Source: Vibrio sp. Of7-15 (GTDB lineage Bacteria; Pseudomonadota; Gammaproteobacteria; Enterobacterales; Vibrionaceae). From it: DNA of 64,000 bases. Under the pieces are notes generated by a model that was not told the origin of the DNA, made no database searches, and was given only the letters and a program-made list of their open reading frames with translations. The number at the start of each line of letters is the position of its first letter. The first letter of the stretch is position 1. Both the position numbers and the translations under genes were made by a program. Positions 53,690-63,490 of this stretch are shown one piece after another. The stretch covers positions 186,001 through 250,000 of the forward strand of contig NZ_JAKRGH010000003.1 in the NCBI RefSeq assembly GCF_022347565.1, read 5' to 3'.

Positions 53690-54175
53690 ATGTCTAAGCC
53701 TTGGTATAAACAATTTTGGCCATGGTTCATCATCGCCCTTCCTATGAGTGCAGTGATTGCCGGTTTCACAACTTTAACCTTATTTACTAAAAACCAAGTC
53801 TCTCTAGTTGCTGAAGATTATTATAAAAAAGGGAAAGGGATTAATATTGACCTTTCTCGTCTAAAAGCGGCAAAAGAGTTAGGGTTAGAAGCTTCTATAC
53901 ACTCTGAAGGCTCTAACTTGTTACTAAGCTTTACGAAAGGTAAATTAGAGACTTACCCCTCTTTACGTGTGCTATTCACTCATCGTACTCTTGCGGATAA
54001 AGATTTCTCTCAAATGTTAACTGCTGATGCTAACGGAAATTACCGCCTATCTTTAGATAAGTCGTTAGATGGCCCATGGTTTGTAGAACTAGAATCTTTT
54101 GATAAACAATGGATGCTACAAGGCCGTGTTAATTTCCCTACTTCTGAGCCAGTTGAACTAGACGGACAAAATTAG
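53690..54175 (+). CDS. ccoH: FixH-family cbb3 oxidase assembly protein
   Basis: 161 aa, an N-terminal membrane helix (PWFIIALPMSAVIAGFTTL) and a periplasmic beta domain of the FixH family. It is needed for assembly of cbb3 oxidase. It lies 2 bp before ccoI on the same strand. Confidence 0.88.
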   Translation: MSKPWYKQFWPWFIIALPMSAVIAGFTTLTLFTKNQVSLVAEDYYKKGKGINIDLSRLKAAKELGLEASIHSEGSNLLLSFTKGKLETYPSLRVLFTHRTLADKDFSQMLTADANGNYRLSLDKSLDGPWFVELESFDKQWMLQGRVNFPTSEPVELDGQN

Positions 54176-54177
54176 GA

Positions 54178-56550
54178 ATGAGTAAAGAGTGTTATCACTG
54201 TGGAGAGCCTGTATTAGCAGGCTCTGATTTCCACGTAGAGATATTAGGTGAACAACGCGAAATGTGTTGTCCTGGTTGTGAATCTGTCGCTCAAACCATC
54301 GTAGACAGTGGCTTAACGTCTTATTATCAATATAGAACTGCCCCTGCTGAAAAAGCAGACTTAGTCCCTGAGCAACTTCAAGCTCTCTTGCATTATGATC
54401 ACCAAGAAGTTCAGCGTGAATTTGTCAGAAATACAGAACAATTAAATGAAGTGACACTTTCTTTAGATGGTGTTTCCTGCGCTGCTTGTGCGTGGTTAAT
54501 CGAAAAACAAGTAGGGAAAGAAGATGGCGTTGCAGAAATCAGAGTAAACACAACAACCCATCGCGCCATTCTTAGCTGGGATCCTGAATCTACCAAACTA
54601 AGTTCTCTGCTCTCTGTCATCCACCGTTTAGGCTATAAAGCAGCCCCTTTTGAAGCAGATAAGCAAGAACAAGAATATCACCGCACCATGAAACAATACC
54701 TCTATCGATTAGGTATTGCTGGTTTAGCAACCATGCAGGTCATGATGCTCGCAGTAGCGCTTTATTTAGAAGTGTTTGGCGATCTGGATGAAGAATTTAA
54801 AAACTACTTTCGAGTTGTTAGCTTAATATTTGCTACACCTGTTTTATTATACTCAGCCCTTCCCTTTTATCTTAATGCATGGCGAAGCCTTAAAGCCCGA
54901 ACTCTTGGGATGGATGTCCCCGTTTCTATCGCTTTACTCTTCGCCTACTTCTCAAGCTTAGTGGCAACGATCACTGAAAAAGGTGAAGTCTTCTTTGAAT
55001 CTGTAGCAATGTTTACCTTTTTCTTATTGCTTGGGCGATTCTTAGAAATGCGTGCTCGCAGAAAAGCCGCAGCAGCAAGTGCAAACTTGTTAAAGTTAGT
55101 TCCAGCCATGGCAACATTGACTGATGGCGAACAAGTACCAGCTAGAACATTGGATGCAGGTGACCAAGTCCGTGTATTACCTGGTGAGAACCTTCCTGCG
55201 GACGGCATTATTTTACATGGTGATACAGCCATTGATGAATCTATGCTTACGGGCGAACCAATGCCAGTAAGAAAGTCGAAAGATGACATTGTGTATGCCG
55301 GCACAATCAATGGTGATGCCAATATCACCATCGAAGTAACGCACAGCAAAGCTAATTCTCTTATTTCTAATATTGTGCGCTTGCAAGATGAAGCACAAAT
55401 GTCAAAACCTACAGTCGCGCGATTAGCAGATTTAGTGGCACGATACTTTGTGGCCGTTACTTTAATTGTGGCAGCAGGAACTTGGTATTACTGGCATCAG
55501 ACTAAACCGGAAGATGCCTTTTGGGTCATGCTTTCTGTTTTAGTTGCTACTTGTCCATGCGCCCTGTCTTTAGCTACACCAACAGCGATAACATGTTCAA
55601 CATCTCGTTTAGGTCGCCTTGGTTTAATGCTTCGACGTGGCCATGTTTTAGAAACCCTCTGTAAAGTCAATCGCCTTGTGATCGACAAGACAGGTACGCT
55701 GACTGAAGGTAATGTACGTATAACTGAAACAACCTGCTTTTCGACTTATGCGGAATCAGAAGTTCTTTCTATTGCAGCATCGCTAGAAGCTTTTGCTAAT
55801 CATCCCATTGCCAATGCATTTTCAACATTTAAACAAGAAAACATTAAAGTAACTGATGTGGAAAATACCATTGGTTCAGGTTTGCAAGGCACCTATCAAG
55901 GTAAAAGCTGGAAGATCGGTAAAGCTAAATTTGCATTAGAAAAACTACCTGAAGATCATGACCAATTTCAAGTATGGTTATCTTGTGATGATCAAGCTAT
56001 CGCCGCATTTAAACTCGATGACCCAATTCGATCTGATAGCGCTGAATTGATTCAAAAGTTTAAAAAAGCAGGTATAAGTACTACCATGTTGACTGGTGAT
56101 GCGAGCCCTGCTGCTGCACAAGTAGCAAAATCACTCGACATTGATGATCTTGTTTCAGGTGTCTCTCCTGAAGGCAAGCTTGAATACCTCCACTCTTTAA
56201 AGAAAGATCAAATTACGCTGATGGTTGGAGACGGTGTGAATGATGCCCCTACTCTTGCTGGAGCTCATTTATCCGTTGCTATGGGCAGTGGCACCGATGT
56301 AGCTAAAGCTTCAGCAGATATGGTATTACTTGGTGATAAACTCGCACGCCTTTTAAAAGCTCGTAAACTTGCCCTTAAAACTCGCCAGATCATTCGTGAA
56401 AATTTAGCATGGTCTCTCGGGTATAACTTAGTTATCCTACCTCTCGCCGTTGCCGGTATGGTTGCGCCATATATTGCGGTAGTAGGTATGTCTACTAGCT
56501 CCATAATTGTTGTATCAAATTCACTGAGGTTGTTAAAAGAAGATGAGTAG
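54178..56550 (+). CDS. ccoI: Copper-translocating P-type ATPase CcoI
   Basis: Supplies copper for cbb3 oxidase; P1B-ATPase of the FixI/CcoI type, 790 aa. N-terminal zinc-ribbon-like CYHCGEP...CCPGC, then a heavy-metal domain with GVSCAACAW, membrane helices, the phosphatase motif TGEP, the metal-binding CPC in VATCPCALSLATPTA, the phosphorylation motif DKTGTLT and the GDGVNDAP hinge. All are intact. It overlaps ccoS by 8 bp. Confidence 0.95.
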   Translation: MSKECYHCGEPVLAGSDFHVEILGEQREMCCPGCESVAQTIVDSGLTSYYQYRTAPAEKADLVPEQLQALLHYDHQEVQREFVRNTEQLNEVTLSLDGVSCAACAWLIEKQVGKEDGVAEIRVNTTTHRAILSWDPESTKLSSLLSVIHRLGYKAAPFEADKQEQEYHRTMKQYLYRLGIAGLATMQVMMLAVALYLEVFGDLDEEFKNYFRVVSLIFATPVLLYSALPFYLNAWRSLKARTLGMDVPVSIALLFAYFSSLVATITEKGEVFFESVAMFTFFLLLGRFLEMRARRKAAAASANLLKLVPAMATLTDGEQVPARTLDAGDQVRVLPGENLPADGIILHGDTAIDESMLTGEPMPVRKSKDDIVYAGTINGDANITIEVTHSKANSLISNIVRLQDEAQMSKPTVARLADLVARYFVAVTLIVAAGTWYYWHQTKPEDAFWVMLSVLVATCPCALSLATPTAITCSTSRLGRLGLMLRRGHVLETLCKVNRLVIDKTGTLTEGNVRITETTCFSTYAESEVLSIAASLEAFANHPIANAFSTFKQENIKVTDVENTIGSGLQGTYQGKSWKIGKAKFALEKLPEDHDQFQVWLSCDDQAIAAFKLDDPIRSDSAELIQKFKKAGISTTMLTGDASPAAAQVAKSLDIDDLVSGVSPEGKLEYLHSLKKDQITLMVGDGVNDAPTLAGAHLSVAMGSGTDVAKASADMVLLGDKLARLLKARKLALKTRQIIRENLAWSLGYNLVILPLAVAGMVAPYIAVVGMSTSSIIVVSNSLRLLKEDE

Positions 56551-56719
56551 CTTATATATTTTGATTCCAATTGCCATAGCCTTAGTATGCGTGGCTGTTG
56601 CTGTCTTCCTTTGGGCTGTTCGTACCGAGCAATTCGAAGACTTGGACCGCCAAGGCTACAGCATCTTATTTGATGAAGATAAAAACGACAGTTCAACAGC
56701 TAAAACAAAAGAACAGTAA
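56543..56719 (+). CDS. ccoS: cbb3 oxidase maturation protein CcoS
   Basis: 58 aa: a membrane helix (LYILIPIAIALVCVAVAVFL) followed by WAVRTEQFEDLDRQGYSILF, the conserved CcoS motif. It overlaps ccoI and precedes the SafE-like gene by 2 bp. Confidence 0.95.
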   Translation: MSSLYILIPIAIALVCVAVAVFLWAVRTEQFEDLDRQGYSILFDEDKNDSSTAKTKEQ

Positions 56720-56721
56720 TA

Positions 56722-57408
56722 ATGGAATTGGATTTATTAGGTGCATTAGTTGTAGGCCTAATGGGGGCAGGACATTGTATTGGGATGTGCGGCGGTGTTT
56801 CTGCCGCGCTCACCATTGGTGTTTCAGGCCCGAAAGCCACCTCAAAGGGCGGTCGCTTTTCTTTTCTCTTAGCTTATAACTTTGGGCGATTAGCTAGCTA
56901 TGTTTTGATTGGTGCTTTAATTGGCAGTACATTTGCGAATTTGGCTGGCTTATCGGGTGTTAACAACGCTTTAGTCGGGTTACGAATTGGCGCTGCCGCC
57001 ATGATGATCCTATTAGCTTTGTATATAGGACAATGGTGGAAAGGACTTACCTACATTGAAAAAGGTGGTCAGGTAGTCTGGAAGTACATTTCCCCGCTGG
57101 CACAACGCTTTCTTCCTTTAAAAAGCCCATTATCAGCTCTTCCATTTGGTTTCATTTGGGGTTGGCTTCCATGTGGTTTGGTTTACTCAATGTTAAGTTG
57201 GGCTGCGGTATCTGGCAGTGCCTTAGGAGGAGCTCAAACCATGCTGGCTTTTGGGCTGGGTACTTTACCCGCGATGTTACTTGTTGGAGCCAGTGCTCAA
57301 CGCATGAAAAACGTGCTAAGTAATAATCTATTTAAAAAAAGTAGTGCCCTTTTGCTGCTTGCCTATGGATTACATACTGGCTATATCGCTTGGTCGCAAT
57401 TATCATAA
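56722..57408 (+). CDS. SafE/TauE-like (UreH-TM) membrane protein of the cco cluster
   Basis: 228 aa, about six membrane helices, with the motif MGAGHCIGMCGG near the N-terminus typical of UreH-TM/DsbD-like membrane proteins and the related GWLPCGLVYSML in the second half. The paired Cys-x-x-x-Cys-type and PCG motifs suggest metal or redox handling for the oxidase. The partner function is unknown. Confidence 0.83.
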   Translation: MELDLLGALVVGLMGAGHCIGMCGGVSAALTIGVSGPKATSKGGRFSFLLAYNFGRLASYVLIGALIGSTFANLAGLSGVNNALVGLRIGAAAMMILLALYIGQWWKGLTYIEKGGQVVWKYISPLAQRFLPLKSPLSALPFGFIWGWLPCGLVYSMLSWAAVSGSALGGAQTMLAFGLGTLPAMLLVGASAQRMKNVLSNNLFKKSSALLLLAYGLHTGYIAWSQLS

Positions 57409-57477
57409 AGTGATATATCTCGTTGTAATTAGACTTATTATTTCACTACCTATTGTAAGTGAATTGGTGTTAAAATA

Positions 57478-57491
57478 TTGACTTACATCAA
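57478..57491 (+). promoter_or_regulatory. FNR box in the fnr promoter
   Basis: TTGACTTACATCAA matches the FNR consensus TTGAT-N4-ATCAA at nine of ten positions. It ends 19 bp before the fnr ATG, a position suited to negative autoregulation. Confidence 0.65.
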
Positions 57492-57509
57492 GTTGGTAAA
57501 GCAGAGCTT

Positions 57510-58259
57510 ATGATTTCAGATAAACCTACAACCAAAAGAATTCAGTCTGGTGGCTGTGCAATTCATTGTCAGGATTGCAGTATTAGCCAACTGTGCATTC
57601 CCTTTACTTTAAATGACTCTGAGCTTGATCAGCTTGATGAGATCATTGAGCGCAAAAAGCCAATCCAAAAAGGCCAAGAGCTATTTAAAGCTGGTGATGA
57701 GCTTAAATCTCTTTACGCGATCCGTTCAGGTACAGTAAAAAGCTACACGATTACTGAGCAAGGCGATGAACAAATCACCGCTTTCCACTTAGCAGGTGAC
57801 CTTGTGGGCTTTGATGCCATTACGGAAAGTATGCACCCTAGCTTCGCTCAAGCTCTTGAAACTTCTATGGTGTGTGAAATTCCTTATGAAATCTTAGATG
57901 ATTTATCAGGAAAGATGCCTAAGCTGAGACAGCAAATCATGCGCCTAATGAGTAATGAGATTAAAGGCGATCAAGAAATGATTCTTCTGCTTTCTAAAAA
58001 GAATGCCGAAGAGCGTTTAGCCGCCTTCCTTCATAACTTGTCTGTACGTTTTGCTCAACGTGGTTTCTCGCAGCGTGAATTCCGCTTAACAATGACTCGT
58101 GGTGATATTGGTAATTACTTAGGTTTAACCGTTGAAACCATCAGTCGCCTATTAGGTCGTTTCCAAAAGTCTGGCATGTTAAGTGTAAAAGGTAAGTACA
58201 TCACTATCTTAGATCACGATGTATTATCAGAATTAGCTGGCGCTTCTCAAGAATCTTAA
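57510..58259 (+). CDS. fnr: Fumarate/nitrate reduction regulator FNR
   Basis: Oxygen-sensing global regulator of anaerobic metabolism, 249 aa. The [4Fe-4S] ligand cysteines are in [16 protein letters not shown] plus the internal Cys in MVCEIPYE. A cyclic-nucleotide-like domain and the C-terminal helix-turn-helix ([20 protein letters not shown], with the E-x-x-S-R recognition helix) follow. The context with ccoNOQP is typical. An FNR box lies just upstream. Confidence 0.97.
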   Translation: MISDKPTTKRIQSGGCAIHCQDCSISQLCIPFTLNDSELDQLDEIIERKKPIQKGQELFKAGDELKSLYAIRSGTVKSYTITEQGDEQITAFHLAGDLVGFDAITESMHPSFAQALETSMVCEIPYEILDDLSGKMPKLRQQIMRLMSNEIKGDQEMILLLSKKNAEERLAAFLHNLSVRFAQRGFSQREFRLTMTRGDIGNYLGLTVETISRLLGRFQKSGMLSVKGKYITILDHDVLSELAGASQES

Positions 58260-58275
58260 TCACTTGATCTTACCT

Positions 58276-58308
58276 GAAGCGGCGAATTTGAGCCGCTTCA
58301 TATTTCTC
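58276..58308 (+). terminator. Terminator after fnr
   Basis: GAAGCGGC / GCCGCTTC with an 8-nt loop, then ATATTTC; U tract moderate. Confidence 0.7.
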
Positions 58309-58391
58309 ACCCTCCAATTTCATATTACCTCAACCTTCCCTGCTTATTACGCTACAGTTATCTTATCAGCGAGTCCGCATTAGGGGTGATT

Positions 58392-59339
58392 ATGACAAAA
58401 TACCGAAAAATCCTAGTTGTTGCAGATCCAAACCAAGATAAACAACCAGCTTTAGCTCGTGCAATTCAACTGGTAGAAAAAAACAAATCCCCTGCTGTTA
58501 TTACTTTCTTTCTCGCTATTTATGACTTTTCTTATGAAATGACTTCAATGCTGTCTGGCGATGAAAGAGATGCAATGCGCAAAGGCGTAATCAGCCAACG
58601 TGAAGCATGGATGAATGAAATATCAGAGCAATACATCAGCGATGAGATTAATATAGAAGTAAAAGTGGTTTGGCATAATCGCCCTTACGAAGCAACAGTC
58701 GCTGAAGTGTTCAGTAGTGACCAAGATATTCTCATTAAAACCACACATCAAAATGACACACTAGAAGCTGTTATTTTTACACCAACCGATTGGCACCTTT
58801 TGCGTAAGTGCCCTTGCCCGGTTCTACTGGTAAAACAACATGATTGGCCCGAGCACGGTAACGTGATTGCATCTGTTCATGTTGGTTCAGAAAATGAAAC
58901 TCATCATGAGCTTAATCATAAGATGGTCGAGGAAGCCATTGCATTCAGCGAAATTTTAAACGCAACCCCACATTTAATTAATGCTTACCCAAGTACCCCT
59001 GCAAATATCACCATTGAGTTACCGGAGTTTGATCCGGGAACATATACTGATGCAGTACGCGGCCACCATTTAACAGCGATGAAAAACCTTCGCCAACAGT
59101 ACTGTATTCCAAGTGAACAAACCCATGTTGTGGAAGGCATAACAGAAGATGTTATCTCTGATGTTTCGAAAAAACTGGATGCTGAGCTAGTCATTCTAGG
59201 AACTACCGGCCGTACTGGGTTATCCGCTGTTTTCATTGGCAATACTGCTGAGCATACTATTGATAAACTCAATTGTGATGTTCTTGCTTTAAAACCAGAA
59301 GGTTATGTTAGCCCGCTCGACCCTAGATATGAAGCTTAA
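58392..59339 (+). CDS. uspE: Universal stress protein UspE
   Basis: 315 aa, two tandem Usp domains. The first begins YRKILVVADPNQDKQPALAR and the second ends ELVILGTTGRTGLSAVFIGN, with the G-x2-G-x9-G-S/T-like phosphate-binding pattern. It is the neighbour of fnr in E. coli too. The start is the ATG at 58392, just after the GGGGTG sequence. Confidence 0.93.
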   Translation: MTKYRKILVVADPNQDKQPALARAIQLVEKNKSPAVITFFLAIYDFSYEMTSMLSGDERDAMRKGVISQREAWMNEISEQYISDEINIEVKVVWHNRPYEATVAEVFSSDQDILIKTTHQNDTLEAVIFTPTDWHLLRKCPCPVLLVKQHDWPEHGNVIASVHVGSENETHHELNHKMVEEAIAFSEILNATPHLINAYPSTPANITIELPEFDPGTYTDAVRGHHLTAMKNLRQQYCIPSEQTHVVEGITEDVISDVSKKLDAELVILGTTGRTGLSAVFIGNTAEHTIDKLNCDVLALKPEGYVSPLDPRYEA

Positions 59340-59520
59340 ACTTGTCGACTAAGTCTGCGTTATAACCAAATAAGCGGTGTGTTTTTACGCCGCGTCTCCG
59401 TTTTTCGTCGGTATTAATGACAAAACGCTTCTCTAATCCACCCCATCTATTTTCTTTTAGTTCTGCATCATTATAATAGTCGGCCTTATAGACCATCGCC
59501 CCGACTCTAGGTAGTGATTA

Positions 59521-60444
59521 ATGAGCGAATTGACCAAAGCACAACAGTATAATTTTAATAAACTGCAGAAAAAAATCCGTAGAAATACAGGCCAAGCTAT
59601 TGCCGATTACAACATGATCGAAGATGGTGATCGCATTATGGTTTGTTTATCAGGCGGCAAAGACAGCTTTACTATGCTTGATATCTTACGCAGTTTACAA
59701 AAAAGTGCGCCAATCTCGTTTGAGTTAATCGCTGTTAACCTTGATCAAAAACAACCAGGGTTCCCAGAGCATGTATTACCTGAGTACTTAGAGAGCTTGG
59801 GCGTTGAGTACAAAATTGTTGAAGAAGATACTTATGCCATCGTAAAAGATAAAGTGCCAGAAGGTAAAACGACTTGTTCTTTATGTTCTCGTTTACGCCG
59901 TGGTATCTTGTACCGCACAGCGAAGGAACTTGGCGCAACAAAAATTGCATTAGGCCACCATCGTGATGACATCATCGAGACTATGTTCTTGAACATGTTC
60001 TACGGTGGAAAGATGAAAGGTATGCCACCGAAGCTGGTTTCTGATAACGGTGAACACGTTGTTATTCGTCCATTGGCTTATTGCCGTGAGAAAGACATCA
60101 TCAAGTTCTCTGAAATGCGCGACTACCCTATTATTCCATGTAATTTATGTGGCTCTCAGCCAAACATGCAGCGCCAAAATGTGAAGAAGATGTTGAATGA
60201 CTGGGATAAGCAATTCCCTGGCCGAATTGAAACCATGTTTACAGCAATGCAAAATGTAGTTCCTAGCCACTTGGCAGATCACCAATTATTTGATTTTAAG
60301 AGCATCAACCGTGACTCTGGCGTGATCAATGGTGGTGACATCGGGTTTGATAAAGAAGACATGCCAGTAACCCCAGTATCTGAAGAACTTGAAGTTGGTG
60401 AGTTTGATCCAAAACTTCAGTTAGACGTACTAAACGTTCAATAA
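59521..60444 (+). CDS. ttcA: tRNA 2-thiocytidine(32) synthetase TtcA
   Basis: Thiolates C32 of some tRNAs; iron-sulfur enzyme of the TtcA family, 307 aa. The PP-loop is SGGKDSFT (residue 45-50 region), and the cluster cysteines are in [12 protein letters not shown] and [10 protein letters not shown]. The ATG is at 59521. It ends before a perfect terminator. Confidence 0.96.
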   Translation: MSELTKAQQYNFNKLQKKIRRNTGQAIADYNMIEDGDRIMVCLSGGKDSFTMLDILRSLQKSAPISFELIAVNLDQKQPGFPEHVLPEYLESLGVEYKIVEEDTYAIVKDKVPEGKTTCSLCSRLRRGILYRTAKELGATKIALGHHRDDIIETMFLNMFYGGKMKGMPPKLVSDNGEHVVIRPLAYCREKDIIKFSEMRDYPIIPCNLCGSQPNMQRQNVKKMLNDWDKQFPGRIETMFTAMQNVVPSHLADHQLFDFKSINRDSGVINGGDIGFDKEDMPVTPVSEELEVGEFDPKLQLDVLNVQ

Positions 60445-60474
60445 TATTTGTTGAGTTTGATATTAAAATTAAAT

Positions 60475-60512
60475 AGGCGCATTGCTTGATAAGTAATGCG
60501 CCTTTCTTTTTG
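60475..60512 (+). terminator. Terminator after ttcA, possibly shared with pepT
   Basis: AGGCGCATT / AATGCGCCT, extended by CTT/AAG, then TTCTTTTT. Converging pepT ends 31 bp to the right, and the A-rich left flank may let it work on both strands. Confidence 0.87.
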
Positions 60513-60543
60513 CATAGTTACACAGGCTTTCTATGCACTAAAT

Positions 60544-61779
60544 TCACAGTTTCTTGGCATCGCTCGCAGTAAGCTCTGCTAATTTAATAATAACTTGAAC
60601 AGCCTGCTCCATTCCTTCAATCGTTATAAACTCATGGATACCATGAAAATTATAGCCGCCTGTAAAAATATTCGGGCATGGTAACCCCATAAACGATAGT
60701 CTCGCTCCGTCAGTGCCTCCACGAATTGGTTTTACGATTGGCTCTACGTCACAAGCTATCATAGCACTTTTAGCTAACTCTATAATGTGTGGGTGTGGCT
60801 CAACCATTTCACGCATATTGTTATAGCTGTGCGCGATCTTTACTTCAACATGACCTTTATCTAATTCTTTATTCAGTTCTTCGGCGATAGATTGAATAAA
60901 CTCCAACCGCTTTTGTTGTTCTTTTCCATCAAAGTCACGAACAATATAGCTTAGCTCTGTTTTGGCGACCGAGGACTCCATACTTTTTAAATGGAAAAAA
61001 CCTTCGTACCCTTCCGTCTGTTCAGGCGTTTGCTCTTTCGGCATTTTAGTGATGAATTTACCAGCAATAGTCATGGAGTTAATCATTTTATCTTTTGCTG
61101 TACCTGGGTGAACATTAATGCCGTGACATATTACAGTTGCTGTTGATGCATGGAAGTTTTCAAATTCCAGCTCTCCAACCGGACCTCCATCAATAGTGTA
61201 TGCCCATTCCGCGCCAAACTTTTCAACATTAAATAAATCGGCACCACGACCAATTTCCTCATCAGGAGTAAAGCCGATGCAAATGTCACCATGCTTAATA
61301 TCAGGGTTATGAACCATGAAAGATAACGCCGTCATGATTTCAGCAATACCAGCTTTGTTATCTGCGCCTAGTAATGTAGTTCCATCTGTTGTAATTACAT
61401 TGTGACCTTGTAACGCATTAAGTTCTGGGTATTGGGTAGGAGACAAAACCTCATCACCTATTCCAAGTGCGATATCCCCTCCTTGGTAATTTTCTATGAT
61501 TTGCGGTTGTACATTAGCCCCCGATGCATCAGGTGCGGTGTCCATATGGGAAATAAAGCCAATAGCTGGGACATGATGCTCAACATTTGAAGGCAACTTT
61601 GCCATTAAATACCCATTTTCATCCAAGCTTACATCTTCAAGTCCTAGCTCAATCAGCTCACTTTTAAGGCTTTGTGCAAATGAATACTGGCCAATACTAC
61701 TTGGGCATTGCGAGTTATTTGGATCAGATTGAGTGTTGAAAGAAACGTATTTAAAAAATCGATTAATTAAATTGTTCAT
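60544..61779 (-). CDS. pepT: Peptidase T (tripeptidase)
   Basis: Zinc-dependent M20 aminotripeptidase, 411 aa. Metal and catalytic residues are in [40 protein letters not shown] and the dimerisation-domain His in [16 protein letters not shown] is known to activate pepT in enterics; no clear FNR site was seen here. Confidence 0.96.
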   Translation of the reverse strand: MNNLINRFFKYVSFNTQSDPNNSQCPSSIGQYSFAQSLKSELIELGLEDVSLDENGYLMAKLPSNVEHHVPAIGFISHMDTAPDASGANVQPQIIENYQGGDIALGIGDEVLSPTQYPELNALQGHNVITTDGTTLLGADNKAGIAEIMTALSFMVHNPDIKHGDICIGFTPDEEIGRGADLFNVEKFGAEWAYTIDGGPVGELEFENFHASTATVICHGINVHPGTAKDKMINSMTIAGKFITKMPKEQTPEQTEGYEGFFHLKSMESSVAKTELSYIVRDFDGKEQQKRLEFIQSIAEELNKELDKGHVEVKIAHSYNNMREMVEPHPHIIELAKSAMIACDVEPIVKPIRGGTDGARLSFMGLPCPNIFTGGYNFHGIHEFITIEGMEQAVQVIIKLAELTASDAKKL

Positions 61780-61970
61780 AATCTTACACTTCGCAGGTGG
61801 CTTTTATAATATGCGCTATTTTCTACTTATTCGAATGGTAAGTAATTGCGGTGTATCAGTTATTGTCTAACTTTATTTAAGTTTTTATTTGTTTACTTTT
61901 AATTATAGTGCGCTAGAGTATCTAAAAAAGGCAATGGTAATAACAACACTGCCTTATCAGTTTTAAAGCC

Positions 61971-62621
61971 TTATGACTGAGGGATCCAAGGCATAACCTT
62001 GTCAGCTTTTATAGGTAAGGTAACAACAGATTGCTCATTTAAATCAGCTAACTTAATGATTGCCCTACCATTATTGATCTGAATATCATCTGCTTCAGAA
62101 ATAGCGATTGTACCCGATTCTAGCTCATTAAAAACAACCACAACCCCTTCTACATCCGGCATAAACCAACTAGAGAACATCCCTCCTAAATCGGACATCA
62201 TCTTCTGCATTTGAGGTAATAAATTCTCTACTGTTTGGTAATCAAAACGGGTCGTTAAATCCTTACTTACCAACACTTCCATCGCAATATCACACTGTTT
62301 CCCCTCTTCTGTATGAACATAAACCAAAGGGTTAGCCGAGCGTAAGTTATTGTCTAAAGGAAGCGGAAGCTCTTGAGATTCAGGAATGCTAAACTCTTCA
62401 TAATGCTCTTCTTTTTCCATCCAGGCTTTCGTTATGTTACATGCCTTCCCTGTTTTAGCATCGTTAAAAAACAAAGCCAAACGAACATCGTCATGGCCTT
62501 CTTTTGTGTTATTTTTTAACTGAGAGAATAGCTTTGAATAAGTAAACATATATTCATCTGCAACGACTGGTGCCGAAACTAATAACGCCCCTAATAACAG
62601 TGCAGTACTGCGCTTTATCAT
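61971..62621 (-). CDS. Secreted DUF2987-like protein
   Basis: 216 aa with a signal peptide (ALLLGALLVSAPVVADEYM) and a mature start YMFTYSKLFSQLKNN that I associate with DUF2987. Function unknown. It starts inside the end of the Bax-like gene (overlap of 4 bp), so the two are co-translated. Confidence 0.72.
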   Translation of the reverse strand: MIKRSTALLLGALLVSAPVVADEYMFTYSKLFSQLKNNTKEGHDDVRLALFFNDAKTGKACNITKAWMEKEEHYEEFSIPESQELPLPLDNNLRSANPLVYVHTEEGKQCDIAMEVLVSKDLTTRFDYQTVENLLPQMQKMMSDLGGMFSSWFMPDVEGVVVVFNELESGTIAISEADDIQINNGRAIIKLADLNEQSVVTLPIKADKVMPWIPQS

Positions 62622-63490
62622 CCCTTACTCCAATACTTATTATTGTGTCTTATCATTGCTTGTATCTCTGATACATACTCTTCACCACGCTCTGAATAAC
62701 GGCTTAACCCAGCAGTAAGCTGTGATGCAATTTGATCAGATGACAATTTCTCTTCTGTGTTTTCATCATCATGCAATGCCAGTCTTATTTCACGTAATTC
62801 TTTATAAGCTGCATTCCGGTTCACATTCATAAAATATGCATGAACAGATTGGTATGCTGATTCAAACACCGCAACTTCATGGCTTGCCCCTTCTGTTCTC
62901 GAACTGGGTACTAAGCCACAACCTTTACGATAACACCACTGCCCAAAGTAATTATTGCCCTGAACAGCAAAGCGTGATGTTCCCCATCCAGATTCATTCG
63001 CAGCTTGGCTTAATACTAACGCTTCAGGAATAACATCAACTTGAACTAACATGGTGTCTAGCCATGAACGAGTAACACCTTCGGAAGGAACTTCATTATG
63101 GTAAAGCTTACCAAGGCGACGAGCATAACTGGTATCTTTTTCAGACACTGGCGTACTCGATTGAAGCTTATTTGACATCGCGAGTAAATATTGACGCTCT
63201 TTTAGAATGCGATTATTTTCTATCACGACTGCTGGACGTAAGAAATCGAAGAAAGCTTTTTTCTTCTCATTTGCATCGGCATACGACGAAAAGTCAGGCT
63301 TATCTTGCGTCGGTGTAGTTTCTTCTATTTCTGGCTCAGGTTTCTTTTCTTCTTTTTCAGGAGACTCTGTGACTGGCACTTCTGTCGCTACATCTCGTTT
63401 TTCTTCAAGGCGACTTGTATGGCCAGTGTCTTCACACGCAGCCAACCCCAGTACAATGACTGAGGCTGAAACAATTTTTCTTATAATCAT
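62618..63490 (-). CDS. Bax-like glucosaminidase-domain lipoprotein
   Basis: 290 aa. Lipoprotein signal with lipobox LAAC (VIVLGLAACED), mature Cys at residue 19, then a low-complexity Glu/Pro/Lys linker. The C-terminal glucosaminidase-type domain carries the conserved Glu in LSQAANESGWGTSRFA and the GNNYFGQWCY block, as in E. coli Bax. Probably acts on peptidoglycan from the membrane. It overlaps its neighbours on both sides. Confidence 0.87.
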   Translation of the reverse strand: MIIRKIVSASVIVLGLAACEDTGHTSRLEEKRDVATEVPVTESPEKEEKKPEPEIEETTPTQDKPDFSSYADANEKKKAFFDFLRPAVVIENNRILKERQYLLAMSNKLQSSTPVSEKDTSYARRLGKLYHNEVPSEGVTRSWLDTMLVQVDVIPEALVLSQAANESGWGTSRFAVQGNNYFGQWCYRKGCGLVPSSRTEGASHEVAVFESAYQSVHAYFMNVNRNAAYKELREIRLALHDDENTEEKLSSDQIASQLTAGLSRYSERGEEYVSEIQAMIRHNNKYWSKG

